From Sporosarcina sp. P2 (lineage in GTDB: Bacteria; Bacillota; Bacilli; Bacillales_A; Planococcaceae): DNA of 64,000 bases. The notes below the pieces were generated by a model. That model was not told the DNA's origin. It made no database searches and saw nothing but the letters and a program-made list of their open reading frames with translations. The DNA is taken from positions 122,354 to 186,353 of the forward strand of contig NZ_PDYY01000006.1 of the NCBI RefSeq assembly GCF_002743255.1, given 5' to 3'. The first letter of the stretch is position 1. Each line of letters opens with the position of its first letter. The translations under genes were made by a program, and so were the position numbers. Shown in pieces: positions 46,763 to 54,457 of this stretch.

Positions 46763-48504
46763 TGAGGACTCACTCCAATCATGTCTTGTAATCCTTTACC
46801 TGGCGCAACCATCGGATAGACGTTTTCACGTTGTTTGACCCGGCAATCGATCAGCACTGGCTCGTCAGATAATAGCGCTTCTTTAAATACTTTTTCAGCT
46901 TCTTCTAAATTGTGAATGCGATATCCTTTTAGGTCATATGCTTCCGCCAATTTAATAAAGTCTGGTTGTACAGGGACAAGTGACTGTGAGTAGCGTTCTT
47001 CATAGAATGTCTCTTGCCACTGCCGTACCATACCAAGTGCTCCGTTATTTAAAATAATCACTTTTACAGGAATGCGCATCTCTTGAAGAAGTGAAAGCTC
47101 TTGTGCTGTCATTTGGAAACCTGCGTCTCCAACAATGGCAACTACACGTTCTTTTGGTCTTGCAAGTTGTGCACCGATTGCTGCTGGGAAGCCGAAGCCC
47201 ATTGTTCCCAATCCGCCTGAAGTTACCCAGTTATCGGGATTATTGAAACGATAATATTGAGCAGTCCACATTTGGTGCTGTCCAACATCCGTCGTAACAA
47301 TTGCATCACCATTTGTAATACGATGTATGATCTCAAGTGCTTGTTGAGGTAATAAAGCTTCCTCATCCGTTTCATACCAAAGCGGATATTTGTCTGCTAA
47401 ATCATTCAAATAGCCAATCCATTCTACTGTATCCGGTGATTTGAAATCTGCCTTTAGTAATGCTGTTAAAGCTTCTTTCGCATCCGCTACGATAGGAATT
47501 TCAGTCACAACGTTTTTACCAATCTCTGCCGGGTCGATGTCAATATGAATGACACGAGCATTTGGCAAGAATGCATCCAAGTTACCTGTTAAACGGTCAT
47601 CAAAACGAGCACCAACATTGAGTAATAAATCACATTCGCTTAGTGCGTAGTTGGCAGTTGCTGTACCGTGCATGCCAGCCATTCCGTAGAATAGTTCATG
47701 TTCTCCATGAATTGTACCTAAGCCAAGTAATGTATTGACGATTGGAATACGATGCGTTTCGACAAGCTCTTTCAGCTCAGCTGTTCCTCCTGCATGGAGT
47801 ACACCTGCACCTGCAAGAATCATAGGCTTTTTCGCACCAGAGATAGCTTTCGAAGCTTTTTGAATTTGCAGATAATTTGGTGTGGTAGTCGGCTGATAAC
47901 CAGGTAAATTCACTTCTTTATTCTCTTTTTCGACAGGAACAAAGATATCTGTTGCGACATTTTTAGGTACGTCAACAACGACTGGTCCCGGTCTTCCGGT
48001 AGAAGCAATATGGAAAGCTTCACGCATAATACGTGGAATGTCCGCTACACTTTGCACTTGATAATTATGTTTTGTAATAGGTTGAGTAATCCCTATGATA
48101 TCCGCTTCCTGGAAAGCATCCGACCCAATAACAGTACTAGCTACTTGGCCCGTAATAACTACTAGTGGAAGGGAGTCCATCATAGCATCCGTAATTCCCG
48201 TTACTAAGTTCGTTGCACCAGGACCAGATGTGGCAATGACCACCCCTGTTTTGCCGGATACTCTTGCATATCCTTCTGCTGCGTGGATTGCGCCTTGCTC
48301 GTGACGTGCTAATACATGTGGAATCGGGTCGTTATATAGCGCATCATAGATAGGGAGAACAGCTCCTCCAGGATATCCAAAGATCACTTCTACGTTCTGT
48401 TCTTTAAGAGATTGAATCAAGATTGCAGAACCATCTGCAAATTTATTCTTAGTTTGTTCCTTTGGCGTAGATGCGGTCTGTTTTTCTTGTACTTCAGCAC
48501 TCAT
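46759..48504 (-). CDS. Acetolactate synthase large catalytic subunit IlvB
   Basis: A thiamine-diphosphate enzyme that makes acetolactate or acetohydroxybutyrate. The 581 residues show the catalytic Glu in [15 protein letters not shown]...[13 protein letters not shown], the FAD region, and the ThDP motif [15 protein letters not shown] ... [12 protein letters not shown]. The frame opens at 48555, but AAGGAGGAG lies before the ATG at 48504, and the upstream part is inside the T-box leader. It is the first gene behind the T-box. Confidence 0.96.
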   Translation of the reverse strand: MSAEVQEKQTASTPKEQTKNKFADGSAILIQSLKEQNVEVIFGYPGGAVLPIYDALYNDPIPHVLARHEQGAIHAAEGYARVSGKTGVVIATSGPGATNLVTGITDAMMDSLPLVVITGQVASTVIGSDAFQEADIIGITQPITKHNYQVQSVADIPRIMREAFHIASTGRPGPVVVDVPKNVATDIFVPVEKENKEVNLPGYQPTTTPNYLQIQKASKAISGAKKPMILAGAGVLHAGGTAELKELVETHRIPIVNTLLGLGTIHGEHELFYGMAGMHGTATANYALSECDLLLNVGARFDDRLTGNLDAFLPNARVIHIDIDPAEIGKNVVTEIPIVADAKEALTALLKADFKSPDTVEWIGYLNDLADKYPLWYETDEEALLPQQALEIIHRITNGDAIVTTDVGQHQMWTAQYYRFNNPDNWVTSGGLGTMGFGFPAAIGAQLARPKERVVAIVGDAGFQMTAQELSLLQEMRIPVKVIILNNGALGMVRQWQETFYEERYSQSLVPVQPDFIKLAEAYDLKGYRIHNLEEAEKVFKEALLSDEPVLIDCRVKQRENVYPMVAPGKGLQDMIGVSPQ

Positions 48505-48564
48505 ACTGAACTCCTCCTTACAATTTTCACCTATATTTATGTTGACCAGTGACATTTTCTCCTA

Positions 48565-48845
48565 AAAAAAAACCTTTTCATCCCACGCAAAGAATTCTTC
48601 TCTCTTTACATAGGGATGAAAAAGCTTTCATGGTACCACCCTAGTTCGTGACATTTGTCACCTTATGAAAAAGCAAGCCAAGGCCGTACTTTCTCATTGT
48701 TAACGAGCCCGAATATCAAGCCCGGGACTGCCTAATCGGTATACCTTTTAGCAATCCACTCCGAGGGGATGTCGCAAATAGTTGTATTGCCGGCTCGCAG
48801 CACCGCCGGCTCTCTGTGAATACGATTTCTATCTACTTTAACCTC
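48565..48845 (-). ncRNA. T-box leader riboswitch of the ilvB operon (likely leucine-responsive)
   Basis: The minus strand carries the T-box sequence (AGGGTGGTACC, 48632-48642) followed by an intrinsic terminator: CTTTTTCATCCC pairs with GGGATGAAAAGG and nine T residues follow (48564-48624). The T-box sequence can form an antiterminator when uncharged tRNA binds. A long stem I region lies upstream (about 48680-48845). A CTC triplet at 48763-48765 in CCCCTCGGAG is a plausible leucine specifier, inferred from position and not proven. The leader lies between ilvD and ilvB, so ilvD is outside its direct control. Confidence 0.88.
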
Positions 48846-48861
48846 ATCAACGTTTTGTCTA

Positions 48862-50529
48862 TTAAATTTTCATGACTCCGCCAGTACTTGCTGAAGTGAC
48901 TAGCTGAGAATATCTAGCAAGATATCCTTTTTTAATTTTAGGTTCGAACGGTTTCAGTGCATGGCGCCGTTCTGCAAGAACTTCATCAGACACTTTAAGT
49001 TCAATTGTACGGTTTGTCAGATCAATTTCTATAATATCCCCGTTCTCTACAAGAGCAATCGGTCCACCGGATGCCGCTTCTGGTGAGATATGTCCAATAG
49101 AGATACCTCGTGATGCTCCAGAGAAACGACCATCCGTGATTAATGCAACTTCTTTACCAAGCCCTTTCCCCATAATTGCTGAGGTCGGTGCTAGCATTTC
49201 TGGCATTCCAGGTCCGCCTTTAGGACCTTCATATCGAATGACGACCACATGGCCTGCTTTAACAGTGTCATTATCAATATTTTCTTGGGCTTCTTCTTGT
49301 GAGTTAAAGACAATCGCTTCGCCTCTGAATTCCTTGATAGAGGGATCCACTGCCCCAACTTTAATGACGGAACCTTCAGGAGCGATATTACCAAATAGAA
49401 TAGATAGACCACCTACTGGACTATATGGATCGTCTTTCGTTCGAATGACATCAGTATTTGTAATTTCATGTCCTGCAACATCTTCTGAAATGGTTTTACC
49501 AGTGATTGTAATACGATCTTTGTGGATCGCTCCATCGATTTTACACAATTCATTGATAATTGCACTCACACCACCGGCTAGATGAATGTCGTGCATAGAA
49601 TAATCAGATGCTGGCATGATCTTGGATAAGTAAGGTACTCGTTTAGCTACATCATTTACATCCTCGATGTTGTAATCAATTTCTGCTTCGTGCGCAATCG
49701 CCAATGTGTGAAGAACTGTATTAGTCGAACCACCCATTGCCATATCGAGTGCGAATGCATCGTCGATTGTTTCTTTTGTGATGATGTCTCTTGGTTTAAT
49801 ATCTTTTTCGATACAATTCATCAAATGTTTCACTGCATCTTTGATTAGTACATGACGTTCGTTTGAAGTTGCAAGGATTGTCGCATTCCCTGGAAGAGCC
49901 ATACCGAGCATTTCCATTAGAGAGTTCATAGAGTTCGCAGTGAACATTCCTGAACATGATCCACATGATGGACATGCATTTTGTTCAATGTCGAGCAACG
50001 CTTCTGCTGTCATGTTCCCACTCTTGTACGCTCCAACACCTTCGAACACGGAAGTTAGTGAAAGTGTCTCGCCTGTCGCGGAAACACCTGCTTCCATTGG
50101 TCCTCCGGAAACGAATACTGAAGGGACGTTTGTGCGAACAGCTGCCATCAACATGCCTGGCGTAATTTTGTCACAGTTAGGTATATAGAAGACTCCGTCA
50201 AACCAGTGCGCATTAATGACTGTTTCTGCCGAGTCTGCAATTAGCTCACGACTTGGTAATGAGTAACGCATACCAATATGCCCCATGGCGATTCCATCAT
50301 CTACACCAATTGTATTAAATTCAAACGGTACGCCGCCCGCTTCCCAAATGGCTTCTTTAACTACTTCCGCAAATTTGTTTAAATGCATATGTCCCGGAAT
50401 GATATCTATATAAGAGTTACACACTCCGATAAATGGTTTGTTCATATCTTTCGTTTTAACACCAGCTGCATATAGTAAGCTACGATGTGGTGCACGATCG
50501 ATTCCTTTTTTAATCATGTCACTTCTCAT
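48862..50529 (-). CDS. Dihydroxy-acid dehydratase IlvD
   Basis: Dehydrates dihydroxy acids to 2-oxo acids with an iron-sulfur cluster. The 555 residues show the cluster cysteines in [12 protein letters not shown] and [19 protein letters not shown], and the C-terminal [26 protein letters not shown] at 50535 is in frame, but AGGAG is 9 nt before the ATG at 50529. It is the first structural gene of the region and ends 12 nt or so before the T-box leader, so read-through into that leader is possible. Confidence 0.95.
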   Translation of the reverse strand: MRSDMIKKGIDRAPHRSLLYAAGVKTKDMNKPFIGVCNSYIDIIPGHMHLNKFAEVVKEAIWEAGGVPFEFNTIGVDDGIAMGHIGMRYSLPSRELIADSAETVINAHWFDGVFYIPNCDKITPGMLMAAVRTNVPSVFVSGGPMEAGVSATGETLSLTSVFEGVGAYKSGNMTAEALLDIEQNACPSCGSCSGMFTANSMNSLMEMLGMALPGNATILATSNERHVLIKDAVKHLMNCIEKDIKPRDIITKETIDDAFALDMAMGGSTNTVLHTLAIAHEAEIDYNIEDVNDVAKRVPYLSKIMPASDYSMHDIHLAGGVSAIINELCKIDGAIHKDRITITGKTISEDVAGHEITNTDVIRTKDDPYSPVGGLSILFGNIAPEGSVIKVGAVDPSIKEFRGEAIVFNSQEEAQENIDNDTVKAGHVVVIRYEGPKGGPGMPEMLAPTSAIMGKGLGKEVALITDGRFSGASRGISIGHISPEAASGGPIALVENGDIIEIDLTNRTIELKVSDEVLAERRHALKPFEPKIKKGYLARYSQLVTSASTGGVMKI

Positions 50530-50592
50530 TTGCAATCTCTCCTAAACTAATTGAACGAATCAATTGCTAATTACATTAATTGCATTCAGTTG

Positions 50593-50607
50593 AATATTCT
50601 GAACAGC
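50593..50607 (-). promoter_or_regulatory. Candidate CodY box upstream of ilvD
   Basis: AATATTCTGAACAGC matches the CodY consensus AATTTTCWGAAAATT at 11 of 15 positions and lies about 64 nt before the ilvD start. CodY represses ilv genes in Bacillus when branched-chain amino acids and GTP are plentiful. Four mismatches make this tentative. Confidence 0.3.
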
Positions 50608-51098
50608 CAGTGAAACATTCACCGCTATGAACTAGATTGCTGTAATCATATCTTGTATATGAATAAAGGTCAACCGTATTTTTAAAGTTTTTAATTAATT
50701 GTGACTAATTTAAAACGTCTGAATACGCTTACACACCCTTTATATAGCGATATATTGCATATCGAAATTTCTAATTTTTTTTGATTCGACCTTGTCTCTT
50801 TTATTAAATATAAAGAAGGGACAGGTAATATCTTTACCCTACAAACAGATATCCGTGCTTGTACCTTCTATAGAGATTCTATCTTTATCCTTTTATTTCG
50901 CATAGTTAAAGTAGATTTATTGCCCTGTTTAATTCAAATGAACTTATCTATTCATTGATCAATTGTTGTAGATTTTAACCAATACTCTACTATTCTTATT
51001 CAAAGAGTGGATACTTATTCATTGAATATGTAGGGTATTAGTAGTTCTATGACAAGTTTCGCTCGACAGTATTCGACATTTACATTTTGTTTATAACT
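50608..51098. other. Long AT-rich gene-free stretch between ilvD and sda
   Basis: No open frame with a ribosome site on either strand and no hairpin that I can assign. It probably holds the ilvD promoter at its left end. Confidence 0.45.
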
Positions 51099-51185
51099 CT
51101 ATACACATTATACACCGCGTATCTTAGCAGTTTATGTAAACCATTCACATATTACCCACAGCTTACCCACTAGTACTGTGGACAG
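51099..51185 (+). promoter_or_regulatory. Cluster of DnaA-box-like sites upstream of sda
   Basis: Compared with TTATNCACA: CTATACACA at 51099-51107 (one mismatch), TTATACACC at 51108-51116 (one), TTACCCACA at 51152-51160 (one), TTACCCACT at 51163-51171 (two), and on the opposite strand CTGTCCACA at 51177-51185 (about three). In B. subtilis DnaA activates sda from such sites, coupling replication to the block on sporulation. Confidence 0.65.
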
Positions 51186-51294
51186 TTAGAACGCTTGTTC
51201 TTTTTGTGAAAGTTTGGTAAAGTAAGAAATAACATCTAGAGAGAAACATGCAGACTGATTACAATCAATTCATCCTAAAGGAGGCGGTTCTACT

Positions 51295-51432
51295 GTGTTG
51301 CATTTATCAGATCAAATGTTACTGTATTCCTACCAACAGGCGCAAAAGCATCATCTAAATGTGGAGTTCATCCAAATGTTAGAACGCGAGATACGTAAAC
51401 GTGCCTTGGAATCGATAATACTCAGTAGCTGA
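51295..51432 (+). CDS. Sporulation inhibitor Sda (45 aa)
   Basis: Sda is a tiny helical-hairpin protein that binds sporulation histidine kinases (KinA) and blocks phosphorelay signalling during DNA replication or damage. The 45-residue product reads LSDQMLL-YSYQQAQ, then a turn, then VEFIQMLEREIRKRAL, closely matching the two-helix pattern of B. subtilis Sda (46 residues), including the LSDE/LL start and the FI-LIE-EI-RR second helix. The start is GTG with AAAGGAGG 10 nt upstream; the adjacent TTG is the alternative. It sits alone behind a DnaA-box cluster and ahead of a strong terminator. Confidence 0.88.
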   Translation: MLHLSDQMLLYSYQQAQKHHLNVEFIQMLEREIRKRALESIILSS

Positions 51433-51447
51433 TCTTTCGGATACAAT

Positions 51448-51485
51448 AAAACGGACATGCCTTTTAACATAGGCATGTCCGTTTT
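51448..51485. terminator. Bidirectional terminator between sda and the SMR genes
   Basis: AAAACGGACATGCC and GGCATGTCCGTTTT form a perfect 14-bp stem that ends in T on both strands. Confidence 0.85.
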
Positions 51486-51527
51486 CCATTCTATATGTAC
51501 ATCTCCTTCTATTAAAGAAGATATATT

Positions 51528-51842
51528 TTATGATAACGCTTTGAGTCCAACTACCCCGATGACGATGAGTATGAGACTCACAACTCTACCTGTACTCTTC
51601 GATTCACCAAAGAATAGCATATTGATGAGTACGGCACCTGCTGTTCCTACACCAATCCACACAGCATACGCTGTACTGACTTGCAAATACTTAAAGGAGT
51701 TATATAGAAAGAAGAATGCTATACCGAATCCACCATAGTATAGTAAGCCGTTAAACCATGTTTTATTTTCACTAAATTTTTTTAGCCCTATGACACCAGC
51801 AAACTCACTTAGTGCTGCCAAAAACACTAGAACCCAACCCAT
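51528..51842 (-). CDS. SMR-family efflux subunit (second of a pair)
   Basis: A 104-residue inner-membrane protein with four hydrophobic helices. The essential SMR glutamate is Glu13 in LAALSEFAGV; STAYAVWIGVGTAG in helix 3 is the packing motif. Heteromeric SMR pairs (YkkCD, EbrAB) export cationic drugs, guanidinium or polyamines. The gene overlaps the preceding subunit by 38 nt and has GGGGAGTGG ahead of its ATG, so the two are translated together and probably form an antiparallel heterodimer. Confidence 0.9.
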   Translation of the reverse strand: MGWVLVFLAALSEFAGVIGLKKFSENKTWFNGLLYYGGFGIAFFFLYNSFKYLQVSTAYAVWIGVGTAGAVLINMLFFGESKSTGRVVSLILIVIGVVGLKALS

Positions 51843-52191
51843 CGCTTTCCACTCCCCTCAGCGCTTTCTTTTCATCCAGTCCATCCGCTACCTTTAATCC
51901 CGCTACACCCATAACTAGAATGAAGATGAAAAGGATCTTCTCTATACTAATATGTTCACCAAAGAACAGGACGTCCATCAAAGTAGTACCCATTGTTCCA
52001 ATTCCGGCGAATACGGCATAGACCGTTCCCGTTGGTAAACCTTCACATGCTTTCGTGAGGAAATGAAAATCCACAAATATAAAGCCTATGATCAATATCC
52101 AATGCCACCAGTGAGTCGCAGTATTAAAGCCAAAGATCCACACTAATTCAAAAAAGCTAGTTAACGCAACATATAGCCATGCTTTATTCAT
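51805..52191 (-). CDS. SMR-family efflux subunit (first of a pair)
   Basis: A 128-residue SMR protein with four hydrophobic helices; Glu15 in LTSFFELVWIFG is the cation/proton-binding residue and GTVYAVFAGIGTMG is the helix 3 motif. A hydrophilic C-terminal tail of about 25 residues (VADGLDEKKALRG) distinguishes it from its partner, as in YkkC. GGAG lies 9 nt before the ATG. A TetR-type operator sits 41-57 nt upstream, and the regulator gene ends 87 nt upstream, so the pair is probably its target. The substrate is unknown. Confidence 0.9.
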   Translation of the reverse strand: MNKAWLYVALTSFFELVWIFGFNTATHWWHWILIIGFIFVDFHFLTKACEGLPTGTVYAVFAGIGTMGTTLMDVLFFGEHISIEKILFIFILVMGVAGLKVADGLDEKKALRGVESDGLGSSVFGSTK

Positions 52192-52203
52192 ACTATCCGC
52201 TCC

Positions 52204-52223
52204 AATTTAATTTAATTTAATTT
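52204..52223. repeat. Short tandem repeat (AATTT)4 in the SMR leader
   Basis: Four copies of a 5-bp unit, with a partial fifth, lie just upstream of the ribosome site of the first SMR gene and downstream of the operator. Slipping here would alter leader length. Confidence 0.7.
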
Positions 52224-52231
52224 AAATCGTT

Positions 52232-52248
52232 TGACTGATTGTCATTCA
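52232..52248. promoter_or_regulatory. TetR-type operator upstream of the SMR pair
   Basis: TGACTGATTGTCATTCA has the dyad TGA-N-TGA-N3-TCA-N-TCA. On the minus strand a TAAAAT box ends at its first base, so the operator should cover the SMR transcription start. Confidence 0.6.
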
Positions 52249-52278
52249 TTTTATCACAAAGGCTAACATTTTGCTATG

Positions 52279-52863
52279 TTAACCTTTCACTGTTTGAAAT
52301 TGCAGTGCATGAGACATGAAATCGAGGACTTCTTCTTTCTGTCTATCCGCTTCATTTTCATCATGATGGGCATAAAGAAATACTTGCTCAGCCGTCGATT
52401 CGATTAAACCGATAATAATCTTCGCTGTCCGGTCAGGTTTGATCGATTGGCGAATTGCACCTGCTTTTTTTGCTGTATCAAGTTTTTCACTGATCCATTC
52501 ATAGAATGGCGCGTATACCGATTCCCACTCACGAATATGCTCGGTTGAAGCTAGACCGGAATATATAACGGCTAATATTTCGTAATACTCTTTGTTCACT
52601 TTATATATTGCATCTACCATCTGTTCAAACTGTTTGGCATACGACGCATTGTCATCGACAGTGAGTTTGACGATATCCATCGTTTTTGCCACCATTACCT
52701 CAGCAATCGCAGGCATTAAAGATAATTTTGAAGGAAAGTACAAATAAAATGTGCCTTGCGCAATCCCTGCACGTTTCACAATATCGGAAATTTTGGTCTT
52801 TTCAATTCCTTGTTCCTGAAACACTTCTATAGCTGAATGTATAATAGCCGTTTTTTTTCCCAA
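52279..52863 (-). CDS. TetR/AcrR-family repressor
   Basis: A 194-residue regulator. The N-terminal helix-turn-helix is clear: SAIEVFQEQGIEKTKISDIVKRAGIAQGTFYLYFPSKLSL (about residues 10-48). The helical C-terminal part (about 60-190) is a variable ligand-binding domain; several aromatic and acidic residues (YEILAVIYSG, EWESVYAPFYEW) could suit a cationic ligand. The start is TTG with AGGGA 7-8 nt upstream. It lies upstream of the SMR pair in the same direction and divergent from the deacetylase/permease operon; a shared palindrome near both suggests it represses both. Confidence 0.88.
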   Translation of the reverse strand: MGKKTAIIHSAIEVFQEQGIEKTKISDIVKRAGIAQGTFYLYFPSKLSLMPAIAEVMVAKTMDIVKLTVDDNASYAKQFEQMVDAIYKVNKEYYEILAVIYSGLASTEHIREWESVYAPFYEWISEKLDTAKKAGAIRQSIKPDRTAKIIIGLIESTAEQVFLYAHHDENEADRQKEEVLDFMSHALQFQTVKG

Positions 52864-52897
52864 ATGAATTCCCTACTCTCTATCTATAGATTCTATT

Positions 52898-52926
52898 ATT
52901 GTATCGCAAGCATACTTTTCTGACAA
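52898..52926 (-). promoter_or_regulatory. Predicted sigma-A promoter of the tetR gene
   Basis: On the minus strand TTGTCA and TACAAT are separated by exactly 17 bp, about 35 nt before the TTG start. Confidence 0.6.
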
Positions 52927-53022
52927 TCCGTGATGAATTCCTTACCTTTCTTACATTCAAAATTAAATATATAATTTCACTTGACCATTAAATAATAATT
53001 CAGATTTTTCACCGAAATACAC

Positions 53023-53051
53023 TTGACATATGACTCATATTCATTTATTGT
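53023..53051 (+). promoter_or_regulatory. Second candidate promoter upstream of the deacetylase operon
   Basis: TTGACA and TATTGT are 17 bp apart. An imperfect copy of the operator lies in the spacer. This would give a long leader of about 200 nt for the deacetylase gene. Confidence 0.4.
53031..53047. promoter_or_regulatory. Imperfect copy of the TetR-type operator
   Basis: TGACTCATATTCATTTA differs from the better sites by two bases (TGAcTCA-N3-TCAtTTA). Confidence 0.35.
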
Positions 53052-53138
53052 GAGTAAACAAGAGATTGAGCGTCACGAATATGTCACATTTTATAGTCCT
53101 TTCAAATATATCGTTTTACTGCCTATAGTTTTACTATC

Positions 53139-53178
53139 AGTAAGCGCTTTATTTTATCAAGCAATGAAAACGCTTACT
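53139..53178. promoter_or_regulatory. Two cre-like sites in the deacetylase promoter region
   Basis: TGAAAACGCTTACT at 53165-53178 matches the CcpA consensus TGWNANCGNTNWCA at 13 of 14 positions; AGTAAGCGCTTTAT at 53139-53152 matches at 11. The first lies just upstream of the -10 box, where CcpA would repress. This suggests carbon catabolite control. Confidence 0.45.
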
Positions 53179-53188
53179 ACAACCCGAC

Positions 53189-53194
53189 TATAAT
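53189..53194 (+). promoter_or_regulatory. Predicted -10 box of the deacetylase/permease operon
   Basis: A perfect TATAAT lies seven bases before the palindromic operator, so transcription should begin within the operator. I see no good -35 box at 17 bp spacing. Confidence 0.45.
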
Positions 53195-53200
53195 ACTGTG

Positions 53201-53217
53201 TGACTGATATTCATTCA
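53201..53217. promoter_or_regulatory. TetR-type operator upstream of the deacetylase/permease operon
   Basis: TGACTGATATTCATTCA has the same TGA-N-TGA-N3-TCA-N-TCA dyad as the SMR site, including both central single bases; only two bases in the central triplet differ. Confidence 0.6.
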
Positions 53218-53262
53218 TTTTTTCACTCAATCACAATATCATTTCTATCTGGAGGGATATCT

Positions 53263-54387
53263 ATGAAAACAGGTTATATTTTTGATGAAAGTTATTTTTG
53301 GCACGACAATGGAAGCGGAACGCTCTACTTACCATCAGGCGGCTATATGCAGACAGACGTATTTGTCGAACATCCAGAAACTAAAAGGCGTGTAAATAAC
53401 TTACTCGCACGTTGCGGACTAATGAAAAAACTGAAACAGATCGAACCTCGTTCTGCTACTAAAGAAGAAATTGAATTATTTCACACAGCCGAATATGTGG
53501 AAAAGGTAAAGCTACTCAGTGATACGACAGGTGGCGATGCAGGCGATCATGCCATTGTAGGAAGAGGGTCTTATGAAATCGCGCTTTTATCTACCGGTGG
53601 CGCGCTTCGGGCAGTCGATGCTGTCATGGAAGGCGAAGTGGATAATGTCTACGCGATGACTCGTCCACCAGGTCACCATGCTGAACGTGATAAAGGTATT
53701 GGATTCTGCATTTTTAATAATGTCGCGATTGCCGCAAAATACGCACGAAAAAAATACGGGTTAAAACGTGTCCTCGTTCTAGACTGGGATGTGCATCATG
53801 GTAATGGTACTGAGCAGGCATTTTATGATGATTCGAATGTCTTGTTCCTGTCTATCCACCAAGACTTGAGCTTCCCTAGTAATACTGGTTATAAAGAAGA
53901 TGTCGGTATTGGAGAGGCTCGCGGTTACAATGTCAATATTCCATTGCCTCCTGGGACAGGTGATGCAGGATATATTCATGCCTTTGAAACAATCATTGAA
54001 CCAATTGCAGCAGAATTCCAACCCGAACTGATTATTATTTCAGCAGGACAGGATCCTGGCATGTTCGATCCACTCGGCCGTATGATGATGACCGCCGAAG
54101 GTTTTGGAAAATTGACCGATATCATGCTACGTATTGCAGATGCCCATTGTGGGGGTAAAATTATCTTATGCCACGAGGGAGGATACAGCAATGCATATGT
54201 ACCATTTTGCACACTAAAAATTATTGAGCGCTTGAGCGGGTTGGCTACAGACGTAACTGATCCTTACACAGCAGGTGCGCAGGGATATCCTGACAAACTT
54301 TATTCCAATCAAAAAGAGGCTATTGACGACATTATAGGAATACAGCAAGAGTTTTGGCAAACATTACGTCCGGTAATCAGGAAATAG
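53263..54387 (+). CDS. Class II histone-deacetylase-family amidohydrolase (acetylpolyamine-type)
   Basis: A 374-residue zinc hydrolase of the HDAC/AcuC/acetylpolyamine amidohydrolase superfamily, which removes acetyl groups from amines. The family residues are visible: TRPPGHHAER (catalytic His pair), LDWDVHHGNGTE (zinc Asp and His), SAGQDPGMFDPLGRM (zinc Asp) and CHEGGYSN (catalytic Tyr region). It lacks a signal peptide and should be cytoplasmic. The frame opens at 53200 but GGAGGGA lies before the ATG at 53263. It is 70 nt upstream of an NCS1 permease gene, so a substrate may be imported and deacylated. The natural substrate is unknown. Confidence 0.9.
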   Translation: MKTGYIFDESYFWHDNGSGTLYLPSGGYMQTDVFVEHPETKRRVNNLLARCGLMKKLKQIEPRSATKEEIELFHTAEYVEKVKLLSDTTGGDAGDHAIVGRGSYEIALLSTGGALRAVDAVMEGEVDNVYAMTRPPGHHAERDKGIGFCIFNNVAIAAKYARKKYGLKRVLVLDWDVHHGNGTEQAFYDDSNVLFLSIHQDLSFPSNTGYKEDVGIGEARGYNVNIPLPPGTGDAGYIHAFETIIEPIAAEFQPELIIISAGQDPGMFDPLGRMMMTAEGFGKLTDIMLRIADAHCGGKIILCHEGGYSNAYVPFCTLKIIERLSGLATDVTDPYTAGAQGYPDKLYSNQKEAIDDIIGIQQEFWQTLRPVIRK

Positions 54388-54457
54388 GAAAGGTCATATT
54401 ACATTGGTTACTAACGAGGGTCCCTTCCCTTTTTTACTATATTAAGGAGGCGTTTAA

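Noticed and set aside
51457..51738. 93-codon + frame opposite the SMR gene
   Set aside because: It is an antisense shadow of the SMR coding sequence and starts inside the bidirectional terminator.
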